Shown: positions 11,524 to 23,067, counted from the first letter of the stretch. The stretch: DNA of 64,000 nt from an uncultured Methylophilaceae bacterium (GCA_903870995.1 CAIQFD010000015.1:16721-80720); one strand, 5' to 3'. Notes: a model not told the origin generated them from the sequence alone. Numbers and translations are program-made.

Positions 11524-12636
11524 TTAAGATTTCACCAAAATATCTAACATGCGGCGGAGCGGCTCTGCTGCGCCCCATAAGAGCTGATCGCCCACAGTAA
11601 ATGCTGACAGATACTCTCCACCCATCCCCATTTTACGCAAACGACCAACTGGCGTTTTAAGCGTGCCCGTTACCGCAGCAGGTGTCAGCAATTTCATACT
11701 CGCTTCGCGTTCATTCGGAACAACTTGCGCCCATTGATTGGCTTTAGCGAGCATGTCGTTAATTTCATCCAAAGGCACCTCTTTTTTAAGCTTGATCGTT
11801 AATGCTTGAGAATGGCAACGCATAGCGCCAATACGAACGCACAAGCCATCAATGACAATAGGGTTAGCTTCTAGACCAAGAATTTTGTTAGTCTCGGCGC
11901 CGCCCTTCCACTCTTCTTTGCTTTGACCATTACCTAAATCTTTATCAATCCAAGGAATTAGGCTGCCTGCCAAAGGGACACCAAAGTGTGCGGTTGGGAA
12001 TGCATCATCACGCAGGGCTGCAGCAACAGTTCGATCGATATCCAAAATCGCTGAAGCTGGATCGGCTAATAAGCTTGAAACAGACTGGTTTGCAGCGCCC
12101 ATTTGCTTGAGCAATTCACGCATGTTTTGTGCACCAGCACCTGAAGCGGCTTGATAAGTCATGGACGTTGCCCATTCCACCAAGTTTTCTTTGAAGAGGC
12201 CGTTCAATGCCATCAACATCAATGAAACGGTACAGTTACCACCCACCCAGTTTTTACCACCTTTTTGCATTGCGTCTTTAATTACATGCATATTCACTGG
12301 ATCAAGAATAATCACTGCGTCATCTTCCATGCGCAATGTAGATGCAGCATCAATCCAATGACCAATCCAACCTTCACCCCGTAGTTTTGGAAAGACTTCA
12401 CTGGTGTAATCGCCACCTTGGCAAGAGACAATCACATCCATGTGCTTTAATTCAGCAATATCTTTGGCGTCTTTTAATGCGGGCGTTTCTTTACCAACCT
12501 TCGGCCCAGCACCACCCACTTGTGATGTTGTAAAAAACTGTGGTTCGATGTGAGCAAAGTCGTTTTCTTCCAACATACGTTGCATGAGCACGGAGCCAAC
12601 CATTCCACGCCAACCAATAAAGCCTACTTTTAACAT
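11524..12636 (-). CDS. asd: Aspartate-semialdehyde dehydrogenase
   Basis: [27 protein letters not shown]...[17 protein letters not shown]. Confidence 0.97.
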   Translation of the reverse strand: MLKVGFIGWRGMVGSVLMQRMLEENDFAHIEPQFFTTSQVGGAGPKVGKETPALKDAKDIAELKHMDVIVSCQGGDYTSEVFPKLRGEGWIGHWIDAASTLRMEDDAVIILDPVNMHVIKDAMQKGGKNWVGGNCTVSLMLMALNGLFKENLVEWATSMTYQAASGAGAQNMRELLKQMGAANQSVSSLLADPASAILDIDRTVAAALRDDAFPTAHFGVPLAGSLIPWIDKDLGNGQSKEEWKGGAETNKILGLEANPIVIDGLCVRIGAMRCHSQALTIKLKKEVPLDEINDMLAKANQWAQVVPNEREASMKLLTPAAVTGTLKTPVGRLRKMGMGGEYLSAFTVGDQLLWGAAEPLRRMLDILVKS

Positions 12637-12655
12637 TTTTCTTTTCCTAAATCTC

Positions 12656-13711
12656 TTATAAAGCGGCAACGACAGCGTCGCCCATTTCGCTACATTTCAC
12701 CTTCTTGGTACCATCAGTGTAAATGTCAGCAGTGCGATAACCCTGCGCCAATGCCTTTTTAACTGCATTTTCAATTCTAACTGCGTTCGTTTCATCATTA
12801 AAGCTATAACGAAGCATCATGGCTGCTGAAAGGATGGTGGCCAAAGGGTTGGCAATATCTTGATTAGCGATATCGGGTGCTGAGCCATGGCTAGGCTCGT
12901 ACATGCCTTTATTATTCGCATCTAAAGAAGCTGAAGGCAACATACCGATGGAGCCTGTCAACATTGAAGCCTCATCAGACAAGATGTCACCAAAAATATT
13001 GCCCGTCACCATCACGTCAAATTGCTTAGGTGCGCGAATCAATTGCATCGCAGCGTTATCCACGTACATATGACTAAGCTCAACCTCTGGATACTCTTTA
13101 GAGATTTCAATCATGACCTGACGCCATAATTCAGTGGTTTCAAGCACGTTCGCTTTATCCACTGAACAGACTTTTTTATTACGTTTCATCGCGATACTAA
13201 ATGCCACATGACCGATTCGGCGAATTTCAGACTCTGAGTAACGCATGGTATTAACACCCTCACGCTCACCATTCGGCAAGGTTGAGATGCCGCGTGGCTG
13301 TCCAAAGTAAATATCACCTGTTAACTCACGCACAATCATAATGTCTAACCCCGCCACCACTTCAGGCTTCAAGGTCGATGCTGATGCCAACTCTGGGTAA
13401 AGCAACGCTGGGCGAAGATTGGCAAACAAGTTAAGTTCTTTACGAATGCGGAGCAAACCACGCTCTGGACGCATATCGCGTGGCAATGTGTCGTATTTCC
13501 AATCGCCAACGGCACCAAGGAGAACGGCATCAGACTCTTTCGCCAATTTCAAGGTATCAGCAGGAAGCGGATCACCAGCAGCCTCGTAACCAGCACCACC
13601 AATTGGCGCCTCTTTCATTTCAAGGCCGATGTTTAAGGCATTCAACACCTTCACAGCTTGTGCAACAATCTCTGGGCCGATGCCATCACCTGGCAGAACT
13701 GCAATCTTCAT
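12656..13711 (-). CDS. leuB: 3-isopropylmalate dehydrogenase
   Basis: [23 protein letters not shown]...[33 protein letters not shown]. Confidence 0.98.
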   Translation of the reverse strand: MKIAVLPGDGIGPEIVAQAVKVLNALNIGLEMKEAPIGGAGYEAAGDPLPADTLKLAKESDAVLLGAVGDWKYDTLPRDMRPERGLLRIRKELNLFANLRPALLYPELASASTLKPEVVAGLDIMIVRELTGDIYFGQPRGISTLPNGEREGVNTMRYSESEIRRIGHVAFSIAMKRNKKVCSVDKANVLETTELWRQVMIEISKEYPEVELSHMYVDNAAMQLIRAPKQFDVMVTGNIFGDILSDEASMLTGSIGMLPSASLDANNKGMYEPSHGSAPDIANQDIANPLATILSAAMMLRYSFNDETNAVRIENAVKKALAQGYRTADIYTDGTKKVKCSEMGDAVVAAL

Positions 13712-13768
13712 CTAAAATCCTAACAAATACAAATATGTGATTGAAAAATATATTTAATTAAACAGTCT

Positions 13769-14407
13769 TTAGTTGAATAACCAAGGCTGTGCAAGCTTAT
13801 GTTTTGCTTCAAACGTTTTAATCGCATCCTGATGCTGCATCGTCAAACCTATGTCATCCAAACCATTCAACAAGCAGTGCTTGCGGAAGGCATCTACATC
13901 AAACTTGAACGTTTTTCCACTTTGCGTAGTGATGGCTTGCGCGCTTAAATCAACATTCAATTGATAACCTTCTGCCGCTTCTGTTTCTTTAAACAACGTA
14001 TCCACATCATCCGCAGATAACACGATAGGCAACATGCCATTCTTAAAGCAGTTATTAAAGAAAATATCGGCAAAGCTAGGCGCGATAATGACACGAAAGC
14101 CATAGTCTTCTAACGCCCAAGGTGCATGCTCACGACTTGAACCACAACCGAAGTTTTCACGCGCCAATAAAATAGAAGCGCCTTGATAGCGTGGCTGATT
14201 AAGAACGAAATCTGGGTTGATTTTGCGATGGCTGTTATCCATGCCAGGCTCACCATGATCCAGGTAACGCCATTCGTCAAAAGCATTGGGGCCAAAACCG
14301 CTACGCTTAATCGACTTTAAAAACTGTTTAGGAATAATGGCATCCGTGTCGACATTTGCTCTATCGAGCGGAACAACCAAACCGTTTAATTGGGTAAATG
14401 CATGCAT
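13769..14407 (-). CDS. leuD: 3-isopropylmalate dehydratase small subunit
   Basis: [48 protein letters not shown]. Confidence 0.98.
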   Translation of the reverse strand: MHAFTQLNGLVVPLDRANVDTDAIIPKQFLKSIKRSGFGPNAFDEWRYLDHGEPGMDNSHRKINPDFVLNQPRYQGASILLARENFGCGSSREHAPWALEDYGFRVIIAPSFADIFFNNCFKNGMLPIVLSADDVDTLFKETEAAEGYQLNVDLSAQAITTQSGKTFKFDVDAFRKHCLLNGLDDIGLTMQHQDAIKTFEAKHKLAQPWLFN

Positions 14408-14419
14408 CGTATTAATCTC

Positions 14420-15841
14420 TTATTTTGTAGCAAAGGTACGGACATCAACGAAATGTCCAGCAATCGCAGCGGCAGCAGCCATCTCAGGACTGACTAAATG
14501 GGTTCTACCACCCAAGCCTTGACGACCTTCAAAATTACGATTGGAAGTAGAAGCACAGCGCTCACCCGGCTCTAAACGGTCAGCATTCATCGCCAAACAC
14601 ATCGAACAGCCTGGCTCACGCCATTCAAAACCAGCATCCTTAAACACTTGATCTAAACCTTCTGCTTCTGCTTGCGCTTTAACCAAACCTGAACCAGGGA
14701 CGACCAATGCCAACTTCACGTTGGTTGCAATTTTTTTGCCTTTAGCGACGTTTGCAGCCGCACGCAAATCTTCAATCCGTGAATTTGTACAAGAGCCAAT
14801 AAACACCTTATCGATGTTAATTGCACTCATAGGTGTATTCGCTTCCAAACCCATATATTGCAAGGCACGCTCCATGCTACCTTTTTTGGTCGCATCCTCT
14901 TCTTTAGCAGGATCTGGCACAACGCCATTAATCCCCACAACCATTTCAGGTGAAGTACCCCAAGTGACTTGAGGCTGGATATCATCCCCATTCAACACAA
15001 CTGTTGCATCAAACTGAGCATCATCGTCACTCACCAATGTGCGCCAATAACTAACTGCGGCATCCCACTGCTCTGCTTTAGGTGCATAAGGACGGCCTTT
15101 TACGTAGTTAATCGTAGCGTCATCAACTGCCACCATCCCAGCACGCGCGCCCGCTTCAATCGCCATATTGCACAAGGTCATACGACCTTCCATGCTGAAG
15201 GCGCGAATCACACTACCGCCAAATTCAATCGCATACCCTGTGCCGCCGGCAGTACCAATCTTGCCGATAATGGCCAATGCCACATCTTTAGCAGTCACAC
15301 CGCCACCTAACTTACCATCAACACGCACGAGCATCGATTTAGATTTCTTCTGCACCAAGCATTGCGTCGCCATCACATGCTCAACTTCTGACGTGCCAAT
15401 ACCATGCGCCAACGCACCGAATGCGCCGTGTGTACTTGTATGAGAGTCACCACACACCACCGTCATACCTGGCAAGGTAGCGCCCTGCTCTGGTCCCATC
15501 ACGTGAACAATGCCTTGGCCTTTGTCCATAAACGGGAAGTAAGCTTTCGCACCAAACTCTTTAATGTTGCTATCTAAAGTTTCGATTTGAATGCGTGAAA
15601 TAGGATCAGCGATCCCATCAAGGCCTTTTTCCCAGCCATTTGTTGGGGTATTGTGGTCTGCTGTAGCGACAATTGAATCCTTACGCCATGGCTTACGGCC
15701 TGCTAGGCGCAAGCCTTCAAAAGCTTGCGGGCTCGTCACTTCATGTACCAAATGACGGTCAATATAAATCAAGGCAGTGCCGTTTTCTTCAGTCACCACA
15801 TGCGAATCAAACAACTTGTCGTAAAGGGTTTTAGCGCTCAT
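14420..15841 (-). CDS. leuC: 3-isopropylmalate dehydratase large subunit
   Basis: [12 protein letters not shown]...[42 protein letters not shown]; aconitase-type Fe-S cysteines. Confidence 0.98.
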   Translation of the reverse strand: MSAKTLYDKLFDSHVVTEENGTALIYIDRHLVHEVTSPQAFEGLRLAGRKPWRKDSIVATADHNTPTNGWEKGLDGIADPISRIQIETLDSNIKEFGAKAYFPFMDKGQGIVHVMGPEQGATLPGMTVVCGDSHTSTHGAFGALAHGIGTSEVEHVMATQCLVQKKSKSMLVRVDGKLGGGVTAKDVALAIIGKIGTAGGTGYAIEFGGSVIRAFSMEGRMTLCNMAIEAGARAGMVAVDDATINYVKGRPYAPKAEQWDAAVSYWRTLVSDDDAQFDATVVLNGDDIQPQVTWGTSPEMVVGINGVVPDPAKEEDATKKGSMERALQYMGLEANTPMSAINIDKVFIGSCTNSRIEDLRAAANVAKGKKIATNVKLALVVPGSGLVKAQAEAEGLDQVFKDAGFEWREPGCSMCLAMNADRLEPGERCASTSNRNFEGRQGLGGRTHLVSPEMAAAAAIAGHFVDVRTFATK

Positions 15842-15864
15842 TTAACTTCTAACTATATAAAAAA

Positions 15865-16359
15865 TTAATCTCTAAAATTACCAAACTGCAAAGGGAAATC
15901 AGTCACAGACTTTTTAACCTGAGCAATCGTGTCTTGTAGCACGTCACGTTTAGCCCCAACCACTCTGACAGTATCACCCTGAATACTTGCTTGGACCTTA
16001 ACGCCACTATCTTTAATCAGCTTCACGATACGTTTAGCGAGCTCGCTATCAATGCCATCTTTAATTTTCAGCACTTGCTTCACTTTGTTACCAGAAATTT
16101 TCTGAACATCTTGATGATCAAGACGCTTAGCACTGTCGGCTTCTTTCTTTTCCATCGCCGGCAATAAAATGTCTTTGATTTGATCTAACTGAAAATCAGA
16201 ATCACCAAACAAAGTCATCAAACTATCTTTTTCGTTTAGCTCGACGTTAGCGCTTGTGCCCTTAAAGTCGTAACGGTTGGTAATGCTACGGCTAACAACA
16301 TCAATCGCATTTTTCAGCGCGACCATATCAACTTCAGAAGTAATATCAAAAGATGGCAT
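15865..16359 (-). CDS. YajQ family cyclic-di-GMP/nucleotide-binding protein
   Basis: MPSFDITSEVDMVALKNAIDVVSRSITNRYDFKGT. Confidence 0.95.
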   Translation of the reverse strand: MPSFDITSEVDMVALKNAIDVVSRSITNRYDFKGTSANVELNEKDSLMTLFGDSDFQLDQIKDILLPAMEKKEADSAKRLDHQDVQKISGNKVKQVLKIKDGIDSELAKRIVKLIKDSGVKVQASIQGDTVRVVGAKRDVLQDTIAQVKKSVTDFPLQFGNFRD

Positions 16360-16372
16360 ATCGACCTCTTAA

Positions 16373-16684
16373 TTATTCAAAATGACAGACGTAATCGAGT
16401 GTTTCAAGCACTTCAATATCGAATGAAGAGTTACCCGGCACAGTGAATTTTTCGCCTTCACGGTAAGTTTTCCACTCTGTTTCGCCAGCAAGGCGCACTT
16501 TACAAACACCTAGATTGATTTCCATCAACTCTGGCGCGGCAGTATTGAATGTCAACGCGCCTGGGAAAATAACGCCGATCGTGCTTCGTGTGCCATTAGG
16601 GAACAACACGGTGTGACTAACACATTTTCCATCAAAATAGACGTTTGCTTTTTTCTTAACGCTTACATTATCAAATTGAGCCAT
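16373..16684 (-). CDS. ppnP: Pyrimidine/purine nucleoside phosphorylase (PpnP/YaiE, DUF1255)
   Basis: 103 aa cupin: [42 protein letters not shown]. Confidence 0.93.
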   Translation of the reverse strand: MAQFDNVSVKKKANVYFDGKCVSHTVLFPNGTRSTIGVIFPGALTFNTAAPELMEINLGVCKVRLAGETEWKTYREGEKFTVPGNSSFDIEVLETLDYVCHFE

Positions 16685-16701
16685 GATTTTTCCTTTGGAG
16701 A

Positions 16702-17925
16702 TTAATGTTTCTTTTGTTTTAAATTTGCAGCGATACGCAACCTCAATGCATTGAGCTTAATAAAGCCTGCTGCATCTTTTTGGTCATAAGCGCCTTTGTC
16801 ATCTTCAAACGTTGCAATGGTCGGATCAAACAGCGAGTCTGTTTTGGAGTCACGACCAGCAACAATGACGTTACCTTTATAAAGTTTCAAACGCACCCAA
16901 CCATTGACGGTTTTTTGTGTGTGGTCAATGAGGCTTTGAAGCGCCAAACGCTCCGGACTCCACCAGTAACCGTTATAAATCATACTTGCATAACGTGGCA
17001 TCAAGTCATCTTTCAAATGTGCCACTTCGCGATCTAACGTGATTGACTCAATCGCACGGTGCGCTTTAAGCAAAATCGTACCGCCTGGCGTTTCATAACA
17101 ACCGCGTGATTTCATACCCACGTAACGATTTTCAACCAAATCCAAACGACCAATACCGTGTTTACCGCCCACTTTGTTCAAAAACGCTAAGATTTCGTGC
17201 GCTTTCATTTTTTGACCGTTCAAAGCAACTGGGTCGCCATTCACGTACTCAATATCCAAATACTCAGCTTCATCTGGTGCTTTTTCTGGAGAGACTGTCC
17301 AGCGCCACATATCCTCTTCAGCTTCCGCTGCTGGATTTTCCAAATGACGGCCTTCGTAAGAGATATGAAGCAAGTTAGCATCCATGCTGTATGGACTGCC
17401 ACCTTGCTTATGCTTCATTTCAACTGGAATACCGTGCTTTTCAGCATAAGCCAATAGCTTCTCACGAGAGAGCAAATCCCACTCACGCCATGGTGCAATA
17501 ATATGAATATTTGGCTTCAATGCATAAGCACCAAGCTCAAAACGTACCTGGTCGTTACCCTTACCAGTCGCACCATGAGAAATTGCGTCAGCACCTGTCT
17601 CATTAGCAATCTCAATCAAACGTTTAGCAATCAATGGACGCGCAATAGAAGTGCCGAGCAAATACTCGCCTTCATAGACCGTGTTGGCACGGAACATCGG
17701 GAAGACAAAATCACGTACAAACTCTTCGCGCACGTCATCAATATAGATTTCTTTCACACCAGCTGCTTTAGCCTTAGCACGCGCCGGCTCCAGCTCTTCG
17801 CCTTGACCCAAATCAGCAGTAAAAGTCACCACCTCACATTTGTACTCATCTTGAAGCCATTTCAAAATCACCGAAGTATCAAGGCCACCTGAGTAAGCCA
17901 GCACTACTTTTTTAATATCGTTCAT
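16702..17925 (-). CDS. argG: Argininosuccinate synthase
   Basis: [39 protein letters not shown]. Confidence 0.98.
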   Translation of the reverse strand: MNDIKKVVLAYSGGLDTSVILKWLQDEYKCEVVTFTADLGQGEELEPARAKAKAAGVKEIYIDDVREEFVRDFVFPMFRANTVYEGEYLLGTSIARPLIAKRLIEIANETGADAISHGATGKGNDQVRFELGAYALKPNIHIIAPWREWDLLSREKLLAYAEKHGIPVEMKHKQGGSPYSMDANLLHISYEGRHLENPAAEAEEDMWRWTVSPEKAPDEAEYLDIEYVNGDPVALNGQKMKAHEILAFLNKVGGKHGIGRLDLVENRYVGMKSRGCYETPGGTILLKAHRAIESITLDREVAHLKDDLMPRYASMIYNGYWWSPERLALQSLIDHTQKTVNGWVRLKLYKGNVIVAGRDSKTDSLFDPTIATFEDDKGAYDQKDAAGFIKLNALRLRIAANLKQKKH

Positions 17926-17947
17926 TACCTGTTCCCAATCTCAATAA

Positions 17948-18865
17948 TTACTTAACACGCCCTAACAAAAGATACTCCATGAGTGCCTTTTGAACATGCA
18001 ATCTATTTTCAGCCTCATCCCAAACCACAGAGTGTTTACCATCAATCACATCAGCCGAAACCTCTTCACCGCGGTGTGCTGGCAAGCAATGCATAAACAA
18101 TGCATCTTCTTTTGCCACACGCATCATGTCTGCATCCACTTGCCAATCAGCAAAGTCACGCATACGTTCTTCATTTTCAGCTTCAAAACCCATTGATGTC
18201 CAAACATCGGTCGTCACCAAATCTGCATCACGCGCAGCTTCCATCGGGTCTGCGAACTCTTCGTAATGACTGTCACCATACAAATTAGCACGTTCAGGCT
18301 CAACTTCGTAGCCAGGCGGCGTTGAAACATGGACATTAAAATCTAATACTTCCGCAGCCTGCAACCAAGTGTTGCAAACATTGTTAGAGTCACCAATCCA
18401 AGCCACCGTTTTACCTTTAATTGGTCCACGGTGTTCAATGAAGGTAAAGATATCCGCCAAAATTTGGCAAGGATGATACTCATTCGTTAAACCATTAATC
18501 ACAGGAACGCGAGAGTTAGCAGCAAACCTCTCGATAATGTCTTGTTCAAAAGTACGAATCATCACCAAGTCACTCATGCGAGAGATAACTTGCGCAGCGT
18601 CCTCAACAGGCTCACCGCGACCCAATTGCGAATCACGCGTATTCAAATAAATCGCTGAGCCGCCCAATTGCTGCATACCCGCTTCAAAAGAGAGGCGTGT
18701 ACGTGTACTGGCCTTTTCAAAAATCATCACCAAAGTGCGGTCTGAAAGCGGCCAGTATTGTTGGTAGGCTTTGAATTGCGCCTTAATCCAGCGAGTACGC
18801 TCAAAAATATAATTGAGTTCGTCTGTGGTTAAGTCGTTAAATTGTAAAAAATGTTTGATTGTCAT
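17948..18865 (-). CDS. argF: Ornithine carbamoyltransferase
   Basis: FEKASTRTRLSFEAGMQQLGG; HPCQILADIFTF; FMHCLPAHRGEEV. Confidence 0.97.
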   Translation of the reverse strand: MTIKHFLQFNDLTTDELNYIFERTRWIKAQFKAYQQYWPLSDRTLVMIFEKASTRTRLSFEAGMQQLGGSAIYLNTRDSQLGRGEPVEDAAQVISRMSDLVMIRTFEQDIIERFAANSRVPVINGLTNEYHPCQILADIFTFIEHRGPIKGKTVAWIGDSNNVCNTWLQAAEVLDFNVHVSTPPGYEVEPERANLYGDSHYEEFADPMEAARDADLVTTDVWTSMGFEAENEERMRDFADWQVDADMMRVAKEDALFMHCLPAHRGEEVSADVIDGKHSVVWDEAENRLHVQKALMEYLLLGRVK

Positions 18866-18912
18866 GATGTTGACCAAAAAGTTTGGACGTTTAAACCATT
18901 AATATAAAAATG

Positions 18913-20094
18913 TTATTCAGTGAGGAATTGCTTGATTAGTTTAGCCAATACTGCCACTAATTGTTCAGCCTCGCTTTGTTTAATCACAAGCGGTGGCAAC
19001 AGACGCACCACATTATCTGCAGTGACATTGATCAATAATTTTTCTGCTAGCGCGCGCTTTACTAAATCGCCACATGGACGATTTAACTCAACGCCGATCA
19101 TCAAACCCGCATTTCGGATGACATTGACGCCAGCAACATCTTTAAGCGCAGCACGTAAACCATTGCAAATAACATCGCCCATCTCTTGCGCATGCTTGCG
19201 TAAGTTTTCTTCTTCGATAATTTGCAAGGTAGCCAATCCAGCAGCTGTTGCCAATGGGTTTCCACCAAAAGTTGATCCGTGCTTACCGTAAGTGAATGTT
19301 TCTGCGGCAACACCTCTCGCTACACAAGCGCCAATTGGCACCCCTGAACCTAAGCCTTTAGCTAACGAAATGACATCAGGCACAATATTCGTGTGTTGGA
19401 ATGCAAACCAAGTGCCTGTACGGCCAATGCCTGTTTGCACTTCATCCAGCATGAGCAACCAGCCATTGTCATTACAAATCTGACGTAGTTGTTCTAAATA
19501 GCCAGAAGCATCATGAGGAATATTAATCCCACCCTCACCTTGCACAGGCTCAACCAAAATAGCCACCACGTTTTTATTGTGCGCAGCGACTTGGCGGACC
19601 GCTTCCACATCATCAAATGGCACACGAACAAAACCGCTCACAAGCGGTTCAAAACCAGCCTGCGTTTTACGGTTACCTGTTGCTGAAAGCGTTGCCAAGG
19701 TACGTCCATGAAATGACTTCTCCATGACGATGATTTCAGGATTCTTAATGCCTTTGTTATGCCCATAAAGCCTAGCCAGCTTAATAGACGCTTCATTCGC
19801 TTCACATCCAGAGTTACAGAAGAACACTCTGTCCATACCAGAGATTTCACAAAGCTTGTCAGCAAGACGCTCTTGCTCATTGATGTTATAGACGTTAGAA
19901 ACATGAATTAACTTTGCTGCTTGTTCGCTAATCGCCTTCACAAGCTTAGGATGGGCGTGGCCCAGTCCATTCACCGCTACACCAGCAAGCGCATCTAGAT
20001 AACGATTGCCCTCTGCGTCAAACAGCCAAACGCCCTCACCTTTTACAAAGCTAATGGGTTGGCGCGCATAGGTATTCATCAAATGTTGTGACAT
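18913..20094 (-). CDS. argD: Acetylornithine aminotransferase
   Basis: Class III aminotransferase; LLMLDEVQTGIGRTG; adjacent to argF and argG. Confidence 0.96.
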   Translation of the reverse strand: MSQHLMNTYARQPISFVKGEGVWLFDAEGNRYLDALAGVAVNGLGHAHPKLVKAISEQAAKLIHVSNVYNINEQERLADKLCEISGMDRVFFCNSGCEANEASIKLARLYGHNKGIKNPEIIVMEKSFHGRTLATLSATGNRKTQAGFEPLVSGFVRVPFDDVEAVRQVAAHNKNVVAILVEPVQGEGGINIPHDASGYLEQLRQICNDNGWLLMLDEVQTGIGRTGTWFAFQHTNIVPDVISLAKGLGSGVPIGACVARGVAAETFTYGKHGSTFGGNPLATAAGLATLQIIEEENLRKHAQEMGDVICNGLRAALKDVAGVNVIRNAGLMIGVELNRPCGDLVKRALAEKLLINVTADNVVRLLPPLVIKQSEAEQLVAVLAKLIKQFLTE

Positions 20095-20151
20095 ATCACC
20101 TTACTCAATACTTCAAAAAAAAGAAGCAACTATCGTTGCCGTATAAAAATG

Positions 20152-20172
20152 AAAAAGGCGGCTTAAGCCGCC
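20152..20172 (-). terminator. Intrinsic terminator of the PuuD-like operon
   Basis: Minus strand GGCGGCTTAAGCCGCC followed by TTTTTC, between the puuD-like stop and argD. Confidence 0.8.
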
Positions 20173-20194
20173 GATTCCAGCTTAAATATAAAAT

Positions 20195-20686
20195 TTACAG
20201 ACCGATAAGCGCCTTATGCGACAGACCGTTTGCCATAAAAAATAACATCGGCACTGAGAGCATCATGTTGGTACGTGATGCCAAAAATGCCACGCGACGC
20301 GCCTTGGATTTTTCATCATCAGTCGCAGAAACCATGCCCAAAATCTTTTGTTGATTCGGCCAGATAAGCACCCAAACATTGAATAACATAATCGTGCCTA
20401 ACCAAGCACCAATCCCAATGCCAGTGTAGCCAGCCTGCAAACCAAAAGCAGCGCTAAAACTAGGGCCAAGCAACGCCGCACCCATCAACCAAGTCGCCAC
20501 AGCAGCCCAGCGGAACCAAAGCAAAGCGCGAGGTGCTACGTGTTTAGAAATGCCTGCCGCAGTGCCGTCAGCAGCAGCGTCTTTCATTGCAGGGACTTGT
20601 ACCAAATTAAAATAATAAAGCAGACCAATCCAAGTGATGCCTGCCATGATGTGTAACCAGCGGAAAATGCCCATTGAATATTCCAT
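20195..20686 (-). CDS. PuuD/Urate_ox_N-like integral membrane protein (standalone, no cytochrome c domain)
   Basis: 163 aa; MGIFRWLHIMAGITWIGLLYYFNLVQVPAMKDAAADG resembles the membrane domain of PuuD-type urate hydroxylases. Confidence 0.7.
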   Translation of the reverse strand: MEYSMGIFRWLHIMAGITWIGLLYYFNLVQVPAMKDAAADGTAAGISKHVAPRALLWFRWAAVATWLMGAALLGPSFSAAFGLQAGYTGIGIGAWLGTIMLFNVWVLIWPNQQKILGMVSATDDEKSKARRVAFLASRTNMMLSVPMLFFMANGLSHKALIGL

Positions 20687-20689
20687 GAT

Positions 20690-20794
20690 TTACACCCCCG
20701 CCAATACAAAATGTTTTACAAATGCATACAATACAAACGTCAGAATCAAGCCTGAAATGATGGTACCTAAAACTGAATCCAGTGGATTTTTCAT
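20690..20794 (-). CDS. 34-aa single-pass membrane microprotein
   Basis: Read by hand: MKNPLDSVLGTIISGLILTFVLYAFVKHFVLAGV*. AAGGAGCAGGAGA lies immediately before ATG. The stop is 3 nt before the ATG of the PuuD-like gene. Too short for the ORF track. Confidence 0.7.
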   Translation of the reverse strand: MKNPLDSVLGTIISGLILTFVLYAFVKHFVLAGV

Positions 20795-21097
20795 TCTCCT
20801 GCTCCTTAGCTTTGAAAATTGTTTTACATCTAAGGTATCGAGATTATCTCAAAACAGGCTTTTAGGCAAGAATTGGCGGCGATTTGAACCCGATTATTGC
20901 GTATTGTAAGTGGCTGAAACTTATTCTAAATTCAGCTGACTTAAATCCAATGAGATGAAAGTCATTTGGAAAAAACTTGAAAAAAAATGGGGTTCGGGCA
21001 AAATCGCATCCCTCGGAATAATTAACCGTATTAAAACAAGCTAGTTGACGCTTAGAATCTGGTAAAAATTACCCTTAATCAAACACGAACAAGCAAC

Positions 21098-22207
21098 ATG
21101 ATTTCTCTTGTACCTAGCAATCACATTCAAACAAAAACCACAGCCCAATTGCCTGTGGCATGGTATGCCGATCCTGCAATTTATGCGCTAGAGGCCAAGC
21201 ACTTATTTGTTCAAGCACCACGATACTTTGGTCATGAATTGATGGTGCCCAATCAAGGAGATTTTTATACGCTAGGATGGATGCAAGACGGCAAAGCACT
21301 CGTTCACAATCATCAAGGCATCAGCTTAATGAGCAATGTTTGCAGACATCGCCAAGCACTAATGCTCAATGGTCAAGGCAACACCAAACATATCGTTTGC
21401 CCACTTCACCGGTGGACATACAACCTCAATGGTGAGCTTTTAGGCGCGCCTCATTTCAATGAAAACCCTTGCCTACACTTAGACCACACACCACTCATTA
21501 ATTGGCAAGGGCTGCTTTTCGATAGCAAAAACAACATCGCTGAAGAGTTAAGCGCGCTTGGTTGCAAGCAAGATTTCGACTTCACTCACTACATGCTAGA
21601 TCGAGTCACAGTCGATGAATACAACTTCAACTGGAAAACTTTTATTGAAGTCTACCTAGAAGACTATCACGTAGGTCCATTTCACCCAGGCTTAGATCGT
21701 TTTGTGGATTGCGACGAGCTCCATTGGGAGTTCGGTCAACACTACAGCGTACAAACTGTCGGCTACAAGCCATCCCATGAGAAAGCGGGCTCGCCCGTCT
21801 ATCAACAATGGCAGACAAAGGTGAAGCAATATCAAGGAAAAAAAGGCTTACCTAAGCATGGTGCAATTTGGATGGTATATTACCCATTCCTCATGATTGA
21901 ATGGTATCCAAACGTGCTTGTAGTTTCACACATTATCCCTCGCGGTGTTGACGCTTGTACCAACGTAGTAGAGTTTTACTACCCTGAAGACATCGCCCTG
22001 TTTGAGCGTGAGTACGTTGCAGCACAGCAAGCCGCTTATGAAGAAACAGCCGTAGAAGATAAAGAAATTTGCCAACGCATGCACGATGGCCGTCGCGCCC
22101 TTTTTGCTCAAAGCACTGATGAACGCGGCCCTTATCAACACCCAATGGAAACAGGCCTAGAGCACTTTCATTACTGGTTGCGCACGCAACTAGAGCCGCA
22201 TCTGTGA
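21098..22207 (+). CDS. Rieske (2Fe-2S) aromatic-ring-hydroxylating dioxygenase alpha-subunit-like protein
   Basis: CRHR...CPLHRW Rieske cluster ligands; EDYHVGPFHPGLDRFVD mononuclear iron site. Confidence 0.93.
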   Translation: MISLVPSNHIQTKTTAQLPVAWYADPAIYALEAKHLFVQAPRYFGHELMVPNQGDFYTLGWMQDGKALVHNHQGISLMSNVCRHRQALMLNGQGNTKHIVCPLHRWTYNLNGELLGAPHFNENPCLHLDHTPLINWQGLLFDSKNNIAEELSALGCKQDFDFTHYMLDRVTVDEYNFNWKTFIEVYLEDYHVGPFHPGLDRFVDCDELHWEFGQHYSVQTVGYKPSHEKAGSPVYQQWQTKVKQYQGKKGLPKHGAIWMVYYPFLMIEWYPNVLVVSHIIPRGVDACTNVVEFYYPEDIALFEREYVAAQQAAYEETAVEDKEICQRMHDGRRALFAQSTDERGPYQHPMETGLEHFHYWLRTQLEPHL

Positions 22208-23064
22208 AGCCATTCAAATGGGGTAGTTTATGGATGCTGGTCGCAGCATTCTTTTTCGCCGTGATGGGCGTTCTGGTTAAAATCGCCTCACATAAATTTT
22301 CGAGTGCAGAACTTGTTTTTTACCGCTCATTGGTTGGGTTGATATTTATTTCCAGCTACGTTGTCACCAACCGCCTTTCACTTAAAACCCATCTCATCAA
22401 AAAGCAGATGTCGCGCTCCATCATTGGATTCATCTCCATGGTCATGTTTTTCTATGCCATTAGCGAACTACCTCTTGCCACCGCGATTACGCTTAACTAC
22501 ACATCCCCCCTCGCCATGGCAGCAATATTAACGATTGCCCTTCACGAAAAACCAAAGAAAATTCTGCTTGTTGCTATTGTCACAGGCTTTATGGGTGTCA
22601 CCTTCCTACTAAAACCTAGCATTCACTATGGCGAACTACTGGCTGGGGGCTTAGGCTTACTTTCAGGCTTATTAGCAGGATGGGTTTACGTACATGTAGC
22701 GCAGTTAGGCCGCGCTGGCGAGCCTGACTGGCGAACAGTTTTTTACTTCTCGCTAGTTTGCACAGCAGGCGGCGGGGCATGGATGCTGATTCATCATTTC
22801 AACCCCATCGAATTAAACGATTTGCCAATACTTGCTGGTCTCGGCACCTGTGCCACCATTGCCCAGCTCGCCATGACACGCGCTTATCGAACAGGGAATC
22901 CACTTGTGGTAGGCAGCCTCGCCTACAGCACCGTCGTGCTGGCAAGTCTGTTTGGAATATTACTTTGGAATGAAATGCTCTCGATGGACCGCTGGCTGGC
23001 TATTGCAATTATTATCAGCAGCGGAGTGATGAGCGTTAGCGCCAATGCAAGCGCTAAGAAATAA
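22204..23064 (+). CDS. DMT superfamily transporter (EamA domain)
   Basis: About 10 TM, two EamA repeats; GTG start overlaps the Rieske stop by 4 nt. Confidence 0.92.
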   Translation: MKPFKWGSLWMLVAAFFFAVMGVLVKIASHKFSSAELVFYRSLVGLIFISSYVVTNRLSLKTHLIKKQMSRSIIGFISMVMFFYAISELPLATAITLNYTSPLAMAAILTIALHEKPKKILLVAIVTGFMGVTFLLKPSIHYGELLAGGLGLLSGLLAGWVYVHVAQLGRAGEPDWRTVFYFSLVCTAGGGAWMLIHHFNPIELNDLPILAGLGTCATIAQLAMTRAYRTGNPLVVGSLAYSTVVLASLFGILLWNEMLSMDRWLAIAIIISSGVMSVSANASAKK

Positions 23065-23067
23065 TAC

